A stretch of DNA of 64,000 nucleotides from Adineta ricciae (taxonomy: Eukaryota; Rotifera; Eurotatoria; Adinetida; Adinetidae). Both the position numbers and the translations under genes were made by a program. This document shows positions 1 through 12,362 of the stretch, in pieces; within the stretch, counting starts at the first letter, position 1; every line of letters starts with the position of its first letter. Location of the stretch: NCBI GenBank assembly GCA_905250025.1, contig CAJNOJ010000003.1, forward strand, positions 186,001 through 250,000. The letters run 5' to 3'. The notes beneath the pieces were generated by a model, which worked only from the letters and a program-made list of their open reading frames with translations, was not told the DNA's origin and did not search any database.

Positions 1-468
1 TCATTGTAATTTGCAACAAATATATGTCCACCAGCTCTGTTTATGGATAAATAGCATGGACCAGCGCCACCTGATGACTGTTGATTAATGTATGTTAGAC
101 GTCCAGGCTGACTGGTATCGATTTTGAATGCACTTATTCGACCATTTGTTTCTTCATTAGCAGCGTAAAGATATTTATGTGTAGGATGAAGAAGTACATA
201 AGATGGATTAGGTGCTGCAACAGCCAAACCTAATGGCGTCAGTGTTGAAGTTGTATTGTCAAGGGAAAATGCATAGATTCCTTTGCTATCATTTGCACCG
301 TCGCCTGTATATGTGCCCACAAATAAGATAGTAGATGCAGCATTGACAAATAATGGCGAAAACCAAGAATTTCCTAAGCAAGACGAAAAAAAACAACAAC
401 AATAAGTTCGAGTGATGATTATTGAAATGTGTACCAATGAAACAGATGAGAAAAAGTAGAAGATACAT
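1..468 (-). CDS. Secreted lactonase-type (6-phosphogluconolactonase-like) beta-propeller protein, N-terminal part
   Basis: Partial gene running off the left edge. Exon 1 (468..435) encodes a hydrophobic leader starting MYLLLFLICFIG, and a 61 nt intron (434..374) joins in phase to exon 2 (373..1). Exon 2 reads ILFVGTYTGDGANDSKGIYA, then a blade with HPTHKYLYAANE and NGRISAFKID, and a second blade ending HIFVANYN. FVGTYT..SKGIY followed by repeated YLYAANE/IFVANY blades is the signature of the 7-bladed lactonase family (PF10282, bacterial YbhE/Pgl type). The leader suggests a secreted or lysosomal protein rather than a cytosolic pentose-phosphate enzyme. The family is common in bacteria and fungi and patchy in animals, so horizontal origin is possible. 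An ATG further upstream (549) is in frame but gives a poorer leader. Family confidence is high; substrate is unknown. Confidence 0.8.
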
Positions 469-3400
469 GATGATCAGCTTATTATCGAATGAAAACGAAA
501 TTGTCAGCAGCGATCTTATAAATATTGGACACATCTGTCGAATATTCACAGTATATCACTGATCTGAAAAGTGCAATCCTGATAACGAATAAATATTCAA
601 AATAAAAATTTCGAAGGCATCTGCCTAAGTAAAATAAAGTTCATCGAATAGAAAAGAATGAAAGAAGTGTGTCTTGTAAGTTCGCTTCTCATTCTCATAT
701 TTGTCATTGTCGATATAATCCTTTGTAAGCGCTAAGTACGAAATACAATAGTATTAAATGATTTGTGTATTCATCGGCTCGCGATGACTGCTCTCCTAAT
801 GACACAACTAAATGCTTCTCTTCTTTTACATGCTTTACTCATTAATCTGTTTCGATTACAGAAAGAATTTAATCTTACATTGATCACATATCCATTGTGT
901 AGAGACCACAAACTCACAAGTGTTGATTTTCGTATCATTATCACAAACAAGAGTGTGACACATATTTGTAAGCAGTGGATTTAATCCGATACATTCATTT
1001 GGTCGATAGTACAAGTTTACGATTTCCTAGAACGGCAAACATCGGTTCATCTATATCATTACTGAACGAGTATCAAATAAAGCATGATTTGGAATTTAAT
1101 AACAATCAACGGTTCGAATCAAAGATAATGTAGCGTGTCTTATGAGAACATTTCTGTTGCTGATGAAACAGTTAATTATTTAAAAATAAACTATGAAGAT
1201 TAATACATTCTTTCTTATAATAGAATAATGAAGTAGATGTAATGAACGATATTTCTTTTCAACATAAAAAATTCTATTGAAAATAAGAAAAGTGTTTGTT
1301 CAAGAGAATGAAGGAGGGCGTTTTAAAACGATGATTATGCATTCTTTTCTGTTTTCTACTTGATGGGATAAGTCAAAAATTAACCTCGCGAGAAATGTGC
1401 GCCAATTGAAAGTACCTAATTGGTCATATCTCTAAGTCAAGAAGAGTTCTGTCGAAATCACAATGAGAACTATTCAAAGTAGTTGCATTGAAATTAATAA
1501 ATATAAATAACTCTCTTCGTTAGTCAACAATTAAGATTTAATTTCTATTCTTTTGACAAGTTGCCTGACATTAAGTGGCAACGTGAAATATCGGGACATT
1601 GTTGTTCATTATTAATGATAATTGACATATACTTTTTCTGCGTCGATTCTTCAAATCAAATGTGTATAAGAAAAGTACTCCAAAACCTAACTATAACAAT
1701 AGAAGAACCTAATATTATTAATTAGCAGGTTTATTTATAAAACTTATTTGCGTTGAAAGAAATGTCAGAATCCAAGATTTTCATCAGTCTTTTTCATTTA
1801 TATGTATATATGTAAAAAAATCGCTCTGATTAGACGAACGTTCAGTGGAAGAAACTGATCATATAAATACCGAATTCCCTCGAGAATACACAAATCGTCT
1901 TCTGCCGAGAATTCCGTTTCATATATTTGAATACAATTTTGAATATCCGATAAAATCAATACTTTTGAGCGTAAAAAAAGAAAGTTTTTTAAGTATTATT
2001 TGATTATAGTTAACCTTTGTCCCATTCCTATGTATTATACATCTAACGGAACAACTGTTTTCAACCAAGGATACCATTATTATGAATGTATACCCAATCA
2101 CCCTAAAAGCACAATAATGACAGACTCGTCAATTTATTAATGCTCTTTTCCTTTCACATCGTAGTTACTCAGATTATATAACTTCATATTTAATGTTCAT
2201 TTTGTAGATACTTTTCTTTCATAGATTCATTCGTCTCAAATCGATTCTTCACAAAGATCTTTTGCGGAGAAACAACGTCAACAAAACGCTTCTTCAGCGG
2301 TTCCTTGCATACTCAAATCACTAGTTCTATGCCAATTTTGCTGTCTTATTGAAAGATGATGGCGTAAATATCACATCGATCTCTTCGCGTATTGTCTATA
2401 GCATAGTAAACACAAGACGTGTTTATATGAGCCGAGCATAGGCAATTAACAAGATGATATAATTACTCAGCAAAAGAATCTAGCTATAAATATCCATTAG
2501 TAACAGTCAGATCACTATTGTCAAGACAAACTAACAAAGAAAGAACGATGATACAACAGCACGTTTTCCTGCCAACTTAATTAATTAATTGAATAGATCA
2601 ATATCACGTAAAGATGCTGGATATGAAATAGAAGAGAGTGCAAATTTAGGCTACTTTGTCCTTTTTTTTTCTATTTACATCACTTTTATTTCATTCCATA
2701 TAACAAACTAACGAGTAAGAGGAGAAGAGGAAAAAAAGCAAAGAAATGTAATAGTTCTTTTCGTTTTCTTCCAAAGATAGAGAGAGAGAAGGGAGGAGAC
2801 AAAGATTGAATAGGCATGTATGTGGCGTTCTATTTTTAAGTTTTGTAATCAGTGTCAGACATTAACTTCCAACGCCAGACCATCAGATGAAGATGACAGA
2901 TTTCTCCTTGGATTTTTTCTCTTTCCAATATATTTATACATTCGCTTATTTGTTCTTGCACCTCATTCAGCGAAATTTTCACTAGTAAGTTAATTGGAGA
3001 TCAACTATCTAATCATTTATTTATTCTTCTTCAGATGAATTCGATTAGCATTATCAGATGTAGAGAAAGATACTATTCAATAAGATTAATGTTTATTGAA
3101 CATGTTTCTCTTTCAGTATTATGTGTAGTACAATTCTTTATCGATTCTTTTCTTCAATATATCACATCGTTTTTATCATGTTTATTTGAACTTTGTTCTA
3201 TCGATTAGATGCAGTGTCGAAGTGAGAGAACAATGTCTGCTTTTAAGAACAACGAAATCCTCTTAGTACGAGAAAAGATTTCCGATGTAATGATCATTTG
3301 CATAGTAAATAACTGTAGACAAGACGTTTAATTTGTAGCAATACATTATTATGACAATAGAATAAAGTGCTCGTTGTTTATACGAGCGTTTTATCGGGCA

Positions 3401-3472
3401 CAATTTTAAGAAATTTGTATTTCTTTTTCGTCTTTAATTGTAAATTACAAGATTTTTTTGTTATAGAATGAT
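469..3472. other. Intergenic region between divergent lactonase and GPCR genes
   Basis: About 3 kb of AT-rich sequence without a convincing coding exon on either strand; the few ORFs are short, biased by low complexity and lack family motifs. A pyrimidine-rich acceptor (TTTTTTTGTTATAG, ending at 3466) lies 6 nt before the GPCR start codon. This implies either a 5' untranslated exon somewhere in this region or a spliced-leader acceptor. Nothing else recognised. Confidence 0.6.
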
Positions 3473-5122
3473 ATGGCGGATGCTTTTAATACAACATTAG
3501 CGTCTCTTCCTCCAACTAATTTGGTACCGAATGAAGATGAAACATTGAGCTCATTGATTTTCTTTACGGTTGTTTACGTACTTGTGCTTATCACTGGTCT
3601 CGTTGGCAATTTTATTGTTTTATTTGTTATTTTAAAAAATAATGATCTCAAACATTTCACCAATTATTTCTTTGCGAATCTAAGTGCAGCGGATGTTTTT
3701 GTTCTTATATTCTGTATTCCGACAGCTATACATGATATATGGGCGAAAGATCAATGGTATATGGGCAAATTTTTCTGTAAGTTTTCATCTACCTCTCTTC
3801 GTGGACTTTTCGTATGAAAATCGTTTCTAAAGGTTTAAGTAATCAGTATATCGAAAGTTGTGCAACAAGCGTTTCTTCACTGACAATAACAGCAATCAGT
3901 TTCGAACGTTTTATTGCCATCTGCGAACCCTTTAAGGTAATATTCTCTTGTCCTTTTCGTCTTCACACATCAACCGACTTTCCTTTAGGTTCATGATATA
4001 TTCAATGAGACATTAACTTGGATTACAATATGTCTGATTTGGGCCATTGGCCTCATCTTTTCTCTCCCATTTTCGATCTTTGCTGTTCATGATCCATCAT
4101 TTAATCTCACAGACTCATTAAATGATACTTCAAATCTAATTACCGTTTGTCATTTAGACGCTAATTCAAGCGTAGCTCGTGCTTCTATTACATGGTTTAT
4201 TATTTTACTTATTTTTATTCCGTTTTTCGTTTTAATCTTTATCTACGCGCGTATCATACTTGAATTAGCTCGTCATCGTGCATTAAGTTTACCCAATGTT
4301 ACCAAAAGTCAATCACAACAACATTCGTACGACGATGAAACAAATAGTTTCACTGGAGCCTCAACATTCAACGTGGATAATCAACAATCTCGTTCGTTTC
4401 TTGCTTATAAACGTTTTGAACAAAAACGTCTGAATACTGTGATTATCTGTGTTGTAACAGTGGCATTTTTCGCTTGTCAATTTCCTGTACGTATTATACA
4501 ATTAATTGATATGTATGGCCGTGTACGTAATGAAGAAACCATGTCTTATTTAACATGGATCTGGCTATGGAAATTATCGAAACTATTGTTTTTCTTGAAC
4601 TTTACAGCGAACCCAGTAAGATATTACTAAAAAATGTCTCATAGGAATTGCTTTCTTTTCGTTTAGATCATTTATAACATCTTATCCACTAAATTTCGTC
4701 GTTCATGTCGACGTCTATTTCAAATCCATCGATCAATAAGTCTCATATCAACTTCTTCACGTAAAGCCAGTATATCGTCATATCTCTACTCAAGTATCTA
4801 TAAAAATCGTCGTCGTCAGAGTAGTTTGCGTAACAATCAGAGTCAACTTTACCGATCACATCGATCGAACAAACCAATAAGTTTATCACGAAATATAGTA
4901 AACTCAAATCCAACAATATCTTTAATGTCAAATGAAACAAACAATATCAGTAACAATGGAAGAGAACAAATAGCTTTTACTGAGAACGACAATCGAGATT
5001 TGGAAACAATAGCGAATAAAGAAGAGATTCCCATTTCAGCGATAAACAGCGGCAAACGTTCACAACACCCATTTCAAGTTTTATGCGAAGAAGACGAAGA
5101 ATACGAAAGTACAATGGAATGA
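3473..5122 (+). CDS. Class A neuropeptide-type G-protein-coupled receptor (ghrelin/neuromedin U/TRH receptor-like)
   Basis: Four exons, join(3473..3776,3833..3936,3989..4615,4667..5122), 496 residues, all phases closing. TM1 reads LITGLVGNFIVLFVILKNN, and TM2 has NYFFANLSAADVFVLIF with the class A LSAAD aspartate. A cysteine (GKFFC) starts TM3. TM3 ends in ERFIAICEP, a variant of E/DRY. TM6 is ACQFP in place of CWxP, and TM7 ends NPIIYN. The ESCATSVSSLTITAISFERF stretch resembles ghrelin, neuromedin-U and TRH receptors more than amine receptors. The third intracellular loop is Ser/Gln-rich, and the long C-tail is Asn/Ser-rich and ends in an acidic run (EEDEEYESTME). As a plasma-membrane receptor it probably couples to a heterotrimeric G protein; the ligand cannot be read from sequence. 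The W of CWxP is missing, which may alter activation. Confidence 0.9.
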
Positions 5123-5212
5123 AATAGCAATCTTTTCGTATGTGTACATATCTGCAGTGTATTTCTTTGAGAATTTTGCAAAGAAAATTTCATTTTCAGT
5201 AAAGGAAACAAC

Positions 5213-5218
5213 AATAAA
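5213..5218 (+). terminator. Poly(A) signal of the GPCR gene
   Basis: AATAAA 91 nt after the GPCR stop codon; standard position for a 3' end signal. Confidence 0.55.
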
Positions 5219-5965
5219 TAAACCAATTTCAATGTTGTTTAGTAATTGTAACAAAAAGATCTGTTTATTTTCTATCCTGTCATTTGGTATTTTATGAATT
5301 TCGGCCAGATGAAACATATATGATATTCACATATGACAGATGATATAATAATGGGCTCAAGGTCTTCAAAAGTCAAGATCAACAGGATCATTAGTATTGT
5401 TGCTAATCATCGCCATGATCTCGCCTTTCTTTTTTTCTGTTGATAATTACTTATAAATCATTAGAATAGGCAAAAGAATGTCACAGACGTTTTCCATTTC
5501 GACGAAAATAACTAGTGATTTATCCGGATTGATAGATCGAAAAAGTGTATCTATTTTTCTTTCTTATTATTCACCAGAGACAAAAAAAATGATCTTCATG
5601 AACCTGGTTTGTTGTCTACACACATCATCGACCTTCTTTATGTATGGTAATGAACTCGTCAACAACACATTTGCTCGGATATCGACATCAATAGAGACAG
5701 TTTCAACTCGTCTATTGTGTTGTCATTTATTTTGAATAAGGGAGAGAGAGAAAGGGAGAAAGCAAAAAGTAAATCATACACTGAATCAATTCGGATGTAT
5801 TTTCCAAAACTATATCAATGAATACTATGATGGCTAAATTAAGAAAAGCAGATCTTTGCACTAAAAGATCGCTTCTCTCGTCAGAAATATTGATAACCTC
5901 TCGTACTGATTGACAGGCTGTTTACACAACAAAAAAACACAGTGATTCAGTAATTGGAAAGAGCG
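5219..5965. other. Intergenic region between convergent GPCR and FBH1
   Basis: No exon supported on either strand. It holds only AT-rich 3' flanks and a short GAGA-rich patch near 5740-5770. Confidence 0.5.
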
Positions 5966-5971
5966 TTTATT
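5966..5971 (-). terminator. Poly(A) signal of FBH1
   Basis: TTTATT on the plus strand (AATAAA on the minus strand), 75 nt beyond the FBH1 stop codon. Confidence 0.5.
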
Positions 5972-6045
5972 GTTTCTGTTTTGAAACTAATCGATATGGA
6001 TAAGATGAATTTATTACGTCGAAAAACTAGATACACATGAAAATA

Positions 6046-9000
6046 TTAGACATTTTGATAAAGTTCAGCTATAGATACAAAGGAACTAGGTAAATGTTTC
6101 ACACATATTGGCAATGGAGAATATTCTCCTGCCGTCGTTGTATTCTAAAGTGAAAAGACGTCAAATATTGACCGATGATCGAATCGATTCTCAAACCTAC
6201 CGTTGACAATTGAAGTTGTTTAAACTTAAAAAGAATCTCTTGTTTCTTTTCGTCAGTTGTCTTTTGTTCTGTCAGACAGCTAGCACATTTTTCTGATTGA
6301 GACGAAAACGACAGATCATAAATAGGTTCCTAAAGAAAACTTTCGTTCTGCTGTTTGTTCTTTTCCTCCTTATCGAAATTTAAATCTTACTCGACACATC
6401 TTGTAAAGTAAATAGAGTAGATCCGAATTAATGATGAGTTCTTTTGTTGCACGCGTGGCTGCAACATAAAGAATATTTATATTTTCTCGATGATCATCAG
6501 GTGATAATTGTTCAAGTGTTGCATCGGATGAACGCGGAAGAAAATCTTCAGCTAAGACAACAATCGGAAATTCTAGACCTTTTGCTTTGTGCGCAGTTGA
6601 AAGAACGATGCCTAATGAAAAACAGTGAAGATTTGAATCAAGTCTTCGAAAGATTTTTCGTTCTCACTAGCTTGAGATATGTCCGCACACGATTTGTCTA
6701 GTATTTGTTTGATTTTGTCGATGATCGAGTGGCGGTGGAGGTTAACAAGCTTGATTTTGCCTATGAGTTCATTGTCAGCAGCTTCTTGGGAAAATTTTTC
6801 GAAGGTTTGAAACGATGAAAACGATTGTAGTAAAGGATCTCGTATCTGGTAATTCTCTAAATGAAAGTAGCATGAAATAATGTTGTCTCCTGTTTCGTAT
6901 TCAATATTCTACTCTGCCGACGTTCTTCAGGGCTCAGCCAAAGATAGAATACATCAAGAATCTTATCGAAGCCCATCGCTTCTTTCCCCTACGACAATCA
7001 AATTGAACAAACACGTAAAATTTCATTGCATTCACTTACGCCAACAAAACCCACATTCTTCAAACCTTTCTCAATAATCAGTTGTACAGCACAATTAAAC
7101 AGATGATAATTTGTTCGAAATAGATATGCTTTTTGTTCGGTGCAAACTTTATCGGTTGATGCAGATCGACCATCAAGAAAATCTAGAAAATAAAACTTTT
7201 TGTTCATCAAATACACAAGTGGCTGAATAAGACATACTCTGTTTATTGTTTCCAACGAGGTATTTTTTCTCATTGCATAATCTTTGTAGAATAAGATTTG
7301 ATATAAATGCTATATCATAACCAAAACGAAATGACTGAAAAGAGTCGGTTCAACGAAGGAAATCAATAGGGAGTCGAGTTTCCATACCCGAGTTAGATAA
7401 TATGTGATGGTCGATTGAATTAGCGTCATGGCGTTGACAGCGCCGCGAAAAGCGTAGATTTGTTGATGTTTGTCTCCGACGAGTATCTTCGAAACACGTT
7501 GATTATTGATAATATCGGTAACCGCTAGAATTAGCATTTAAATCTGAGATATGTCCTATGAATAGGGATGTAAGTCTACCTGGAGTAAGATCTTGTGCTT
7601 CATCGACAAATAAACAATCATAAATTTGTATTTGTGGTTTGGATAATTGATACAATTTTAGATAACCCTACGGAATCGAATGTTAGTTTCGATCGGTTTG
7701 ACAGTTGACTTACATCATGCGTCATTAATACACGTGTATCTCGAACATTTTTCATAATCGCCCAGATACATCGTGCATCAGCAGCTAGATTCTAAGAACC
7801 AAACGATTGAATATAGAAGGCATATGAACACGGAAAAAACCTGTTTTTCTTGAGGTATTAAAGTGAATCCACTTGATGGTAAATCTTCCACGTGTTCATC
7901 GGTTATTTGTGGATCAGCTGATGCGATGAAATTATTTAGTGTATTGAATACATAGCGGGCACGAACATATATTGCATTAATCGATCGACCCTTCTCACCG
8001 ATAGGTGCTCGATCAGTGACAATATCTACGATGTTTTTGATCCGCAAGTTGCCCAAATAGCCATCGAATTGACGACTAGAAGTACAATTTCAATACATAA
8101 GAATGACGAGGCATTTGAAATATTTGTCGTACCCGATTTTCGAATAAGCGATCGAATGAATTGTTTGACATTTGACATTCGGTGGAAAGACTTTTTCTGC
8201 GTGGGTTTGAATGGATCTATGAAAAAGAAGAGTGATCGTGAAATTGTTGACAAATTCTGCAATTTTACTTATTGTAAGCGATGTACAGAAATGATTCATC
8301 CATTCGTTTTGCAGCATAGGCGATCAAAGTCGTCGTTTTACCTGTTCCAGCATAGGCATTGATCTTCATTGTTTCTCGATTTTCTAGATTCTGGCAGACG
8401 ATTGTTTCTTGTTCGTGTGTCAACAACAATTTTGATAAACTAAAATGAAATTATCCAGAGAAAATCAAAACAGACTCATAATGATTTACATTGATGAATA
8501 CGTCGTGTAAGAAAGATCATTGTTGAGAATATGCTGAGAAATTGGATTGAACTGAATTAATGTACGATCTTCAATTTCTTTTAAACAATAATATAATCGA
8601 TATGGATACCTAAATGAATACGTGTAAAATGATACTTTTGTTGTTGATATTCTATCTTACCGAAATTGTAAATCGTGTAATCGAGTAGCACCAGAAAATA
8701 ATGTTAAAAGAAAATAGAAGAAATCCATAATCACTTCGTATTTTAATTGTGACACTGTCATCCATAGATGAAGTAGATTTCGAACTGAATCGATATTGTC
8801 CGACAATATATAAATTCCTGCTGTTACGCACAGTGGATTGTAAATCTATTAATTGTATGTCAGACCAAACTATTTTAATGATAAATTCTACTTTACTTGT
8901 TCATTGAAAATAGATAAATGAAAATCTTGTTGATGTTTATTTTTTGATAAAAGATCGATGGCATATTGGTAGAGGACATGTTTTTTCAATTGTGTACTCA

Positions 9001-9831
9001 ATTGCATAAGTATCGATGAGGAAAATTTGAATTGAACGGTTCTTTCATCCATGACATCGGCGATAATTATTGAAGATAGTCGTCTTTCGGAAATCCTCGT
9101 CAAAGAACGATCTAATTTGTTCAAAAAACTACTTACTGAAGAATAGTTTGAAGCACATTATTTGTAGGAGTTATCATCTGATCGATCATTTTCAATGTCA
9201 GAATATCTTCGTATTCATAACGTAGATGAATTTTTGCCCAACGAAAAAACTAGATTGATTCAGATATTGACATCTTTTTTCAAAGGTTACTTATTCCCAT
9301 TAAACTCACTCTTTCATCTTGGATAACGTTGTACCATTTTCGACATACTCTTGCGATTTGTGTTAATAATGTCTTAGTTGGAATGTAAGAGAAGATGTGT
9401 TGAATAATTTCTAAAGAAGAGATTTCGATTCAAAACAAGTGCAAATGTAGATTACCGGTAGGTAAATCAAGCCATGGTGGTGGCGGAGATGCAGATTTTG
9501 TTTGCTGGATGGTCGTTGATGGCACTGAGACAACATCATGGAAAAGACTACTTTTTTTGGTTCGTTTCTTCTCAACGGGATTTGACGTAGTCTTGAATGA
9601 AGTTGATAGTTTTCTTTTTGTGGTTTGTGTATTGATTTGAGACGGGCGTTTTTGTGTTGTCGGCATGAAATCATCTTGATCGGTGTCTTCGATTGAATTG
9701 TTGATCAGTGCAGAAAATAGACCCGCAGACGATCGTTGCTGTGTGGATGAAGTCGAATTATTTCCTAAAAATGAGAATCAGTTGAAGTTTAAAGAGAGAA
9801 ATTCGTGAAGTTTCTAACCTTTTTTTAACAT
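6046..9831 (-). CDS. FBH1: F-box DNA helicase 1 (UvrD/SF1 family)
   Basis: Multi-exon gene. The start is ATG at 9831 (tiny exon 9831..9819), followed by 9764..9456, 9410..9310, 9249..9137, 9095..8897 and further exons to a stop at 6048..6046. The N-terminus is basic and disordered. An F-box follows across an intron: WLDLPT then [20 protein letters not shown] with [10 protein letters not shown]. Helicase motifs are in order: Walker [19 protein letters not shown] (8331..8348), motif [12 protein letters not shown] (7590..7604), motif [20 protein letters not shown] (about 7460..7477), and motif [11 protein letters not shown] (about 6440..6475), preceded by [14 protein letters not shown]. These match human FBH1 closely. 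FBH1 forms an SCF ubiquitin ligase and strips RAD51 from DNA, restraining homologous recombination at stalled forks. The coding chain seems intact, but I did not close every downstream intron phase. It diverges from the next gene by 180 bp. Confidence 0.92.
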
Positions 9832-10011
9832 TGTTTGTTTCACAAAAGATCGATCATTGGCGATACTAAGTTTTTCTTACTGAAAAAATGAAAAGAGCGC
9901 CATCTTTATTCGAACTATGGTTGGTAAATTTTATTGAAAAGTCGAAGGAAACGAAACGTTCGCACTTCTCATTATCTTTGTCTGAAAGCTCAAAAAAAGC
10001 AAAGCTAACAA
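9832..10011. promoter_or_regulatory. Shared divergent promoter region, FBH1 / SOCS-box gene
   Basis: Only 180 bp separates the start codons of two oppositely oriented genes, so both promoters and 5' UTRs must lie here. I see no clear TATA box; the interval is AT-rich. Bidirectional use is inferred from geometry alone. Confidence 0.5.
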
Positions 10012-12005
10012 ATGGACAGCAAAAGTAAGAATATCATCGGAAACAGTTTGCAAAATTCCATTCAATGTTTCATTTTCAGACGAAGAAATCAGTTCCATAT
10101 TCGAACGTTTCCGACAATATCTTACGAAAAACGAAACTAAATTATTAATCAATGAATTCAATAACTATCGAACAACTTGGTCGCCAAATAAATTTCGTAT
10201 GTTTCTAACCAACGTTCTAGTTGTGATGCGAACATGGGCAGACAGTCAACAATACACGACTAAAATTAAACAAAACGAAGACTGGGATGCTGAAGAGGTC
10301 ACGACGACGACAACAACGCATGCGCCTATTATCGATAAAATGAAACAATCTGGACATTATTTATTTCTTGCGATTGTTGATTATCTTCAATCTGCAGTGA
10401 CCATGCCTGAACAAATCGATCGAATGTCAAGCGAAGTTGAGTTTGATATGTGGAAACGAATTGTAACCAACAAATGGACAATGAATGAGAAAGTACGAGT
10501 TTATATAGGAGTTTAATTCCATTGAACTTATTTTCTAGTTTTATATTCATCTCTACAATGAACATGTTCGATTACCGACACGATTAACTCGTTCGCTTCA
10601 TAATGACATGTATAATTTCTATGTTACAACGGAAAAATGGACGTCGACAACAAAACTTCTTCTCATCGAATTGGGTTTTATTTATTTATTAATTCATGAT
10701 AATTTCTTTCTCGGTTGCAATCACATTCTAACAGCGAATACGATATTTACTTTGCAAGATTATCTTGAACTAACGAAACATAGTCGAAAAGATTCAACGA
10801 ATTATCAACGAAAGTTAATCACGTCAATGAATACACCAGAGAAAATGAAAACTTTCTTAGATTATTATCCCGATGTTGATCTATCAGATCTGATATCAGG
10901 ACATCCCGATCTGAATCAACAGCGAACGCCTTTAACTATACTCGATCGGCTTCTTAAAATGGATCCATTCTACTATGAAACCATCGATCATGTTCCTTTA
11001 ATCAATCAACCTGATTTTACCTCAACTCATCCGTCAAATCGAGCAGCAAATATGTTGCATTTATTTCAAAATCTTATTTCCCGTGATGCCAAAGTAAGTC
11101 AACTATTGTTCATTCATTCCAACTGAATATTTTCCCGTTTAGTTCTCAATTCATCTCGATAGTGCTCACTACCAAAATCTTCGTATTCCATTTTATGTGA
11201 CGACACTTGGTTTCTATCTTCTATCCGTTCTTCACTTTCGTACTTCATTCGTCATTGCTTCATCTGATGCACCTGATGATAGTGATACTGAAAATATACA
11301 GGATTCATTTATAATTACCAACATTCGATCTCAACAAAATATCAGTCCTATTTATTTAGATTCAGTTAATAAAAATTATATTTATTATCTCGTTAAACGT
11401 GCATCAACGTTTGCTCCGTCGTTTCGTTCGTTTTTCTTCAGTCATTTGAATGTATGCTGTCCATTACTACACAAACCTGAGTTTGTCAATCATGTTAATT
11501 CAATTGCAAATGTTCGACTCCGTTCATTATATGATGAAATTCTCGACAAACGACCTCTGCTTACATTGAAAGATCGTTGCCGATTATTGATCAAAGAATC
11601 AGTTCGAAACTATCCGTTCGATATTCAATCCTTGTCTCAATTACCATCAACGTTACAATATTATTTATCATTTGATATATTCAATCCAAATTTTGTTCAA
11701 TTAACCCTAGAAAAGCTAAATGCAGCGAACGGAAGAATTAAACCGTCATTTTTCGATGAATTACAGTTTCATGAACACGGTCTCGATCAGATCAATGGAC
11801 ATAACGAATGGGAAGATCAAGTACCTGATGATATGGATTATGACAATGAGGATGATCACGATGATCGGGTAAAACTTTCTTGAAACTTAGAGATACATCT
11901 AACTTTGTATTCTTCTTGTTGAAGGATTACGATGATGATGACGCCGATCTATTCGATGAAGAAGGTCTTTATTCCGACAATGATGACGATGATGATGAAT
12001 GGTAA
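10012..12005 (+). CDS. SOCS-box-like protein with acidic C-terminal tail, otherwise unrecognised
   Basis: Five exons, join(10012..10024,10080..10492,10539..11093,11143..11868,11925..12005), 595 residues; all phases close, including the 13 nt first exon. Most of the protein is helical and leucine-rich without a domain I can name. Near the C-terminus, LTLKDRCRLLIKESVRNYPF followed by LSQLPSTLQYYLSFD matches the SOCS-box pattern (LCR..I, then LP..L..YL), which recruits Elongin B/C and Cullin-5. The last ~50 residues are Asp/Glu-rich and end in DDDDDEW. No ankyrin, SH2 or WD repeats are visible, so the substrate-binding part is of unknown type. If the SOCS box is real it is an adaptor of a cullin-RING ligase; this is inference from a short motif. 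Confidence 0.7.
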
Positions 12006-12362
12006 TGAATCGTTTGCTCTTTCTAGTCAGATATAACTGTTGCTTGTATATAATTGTGATTTTTTTTGTTTTTGATCATAACGAAAAATTCTGTGTCGTT
12101 TTTTTTTTCAAACAAAGAAATATATATATAGAGCATTTTCGAAATCGTAGTATCGAGAAAATAGATCACTGAAACGAAAAGTAATATACTGAAGTCGATA
12201 ATTGGCGCTATCTATCATAAATAACAATTCTACTGGCATTAATGATTTGTCTATCTTTCAATTCAACCGGACCGTTGAGTCCAGTAGTATAGAACATATC
12301 GCCAGAAAATCCATATTCGATAGTTGTTGTTTTTTTCGTTATTAGATTAAACATTTCTTATA
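12006..12362. other. Short intergenic spacer
   Basis: 357 bp between two same-strand genes; T-rich 3' flank, no coding signal. Confidence 0.5.

Noticed and set aside
1105-1125. GGTTCGAATC box suggesting a tRNA
   Set aside because: No matching A box or cloverleaf within 100 nt on either side.
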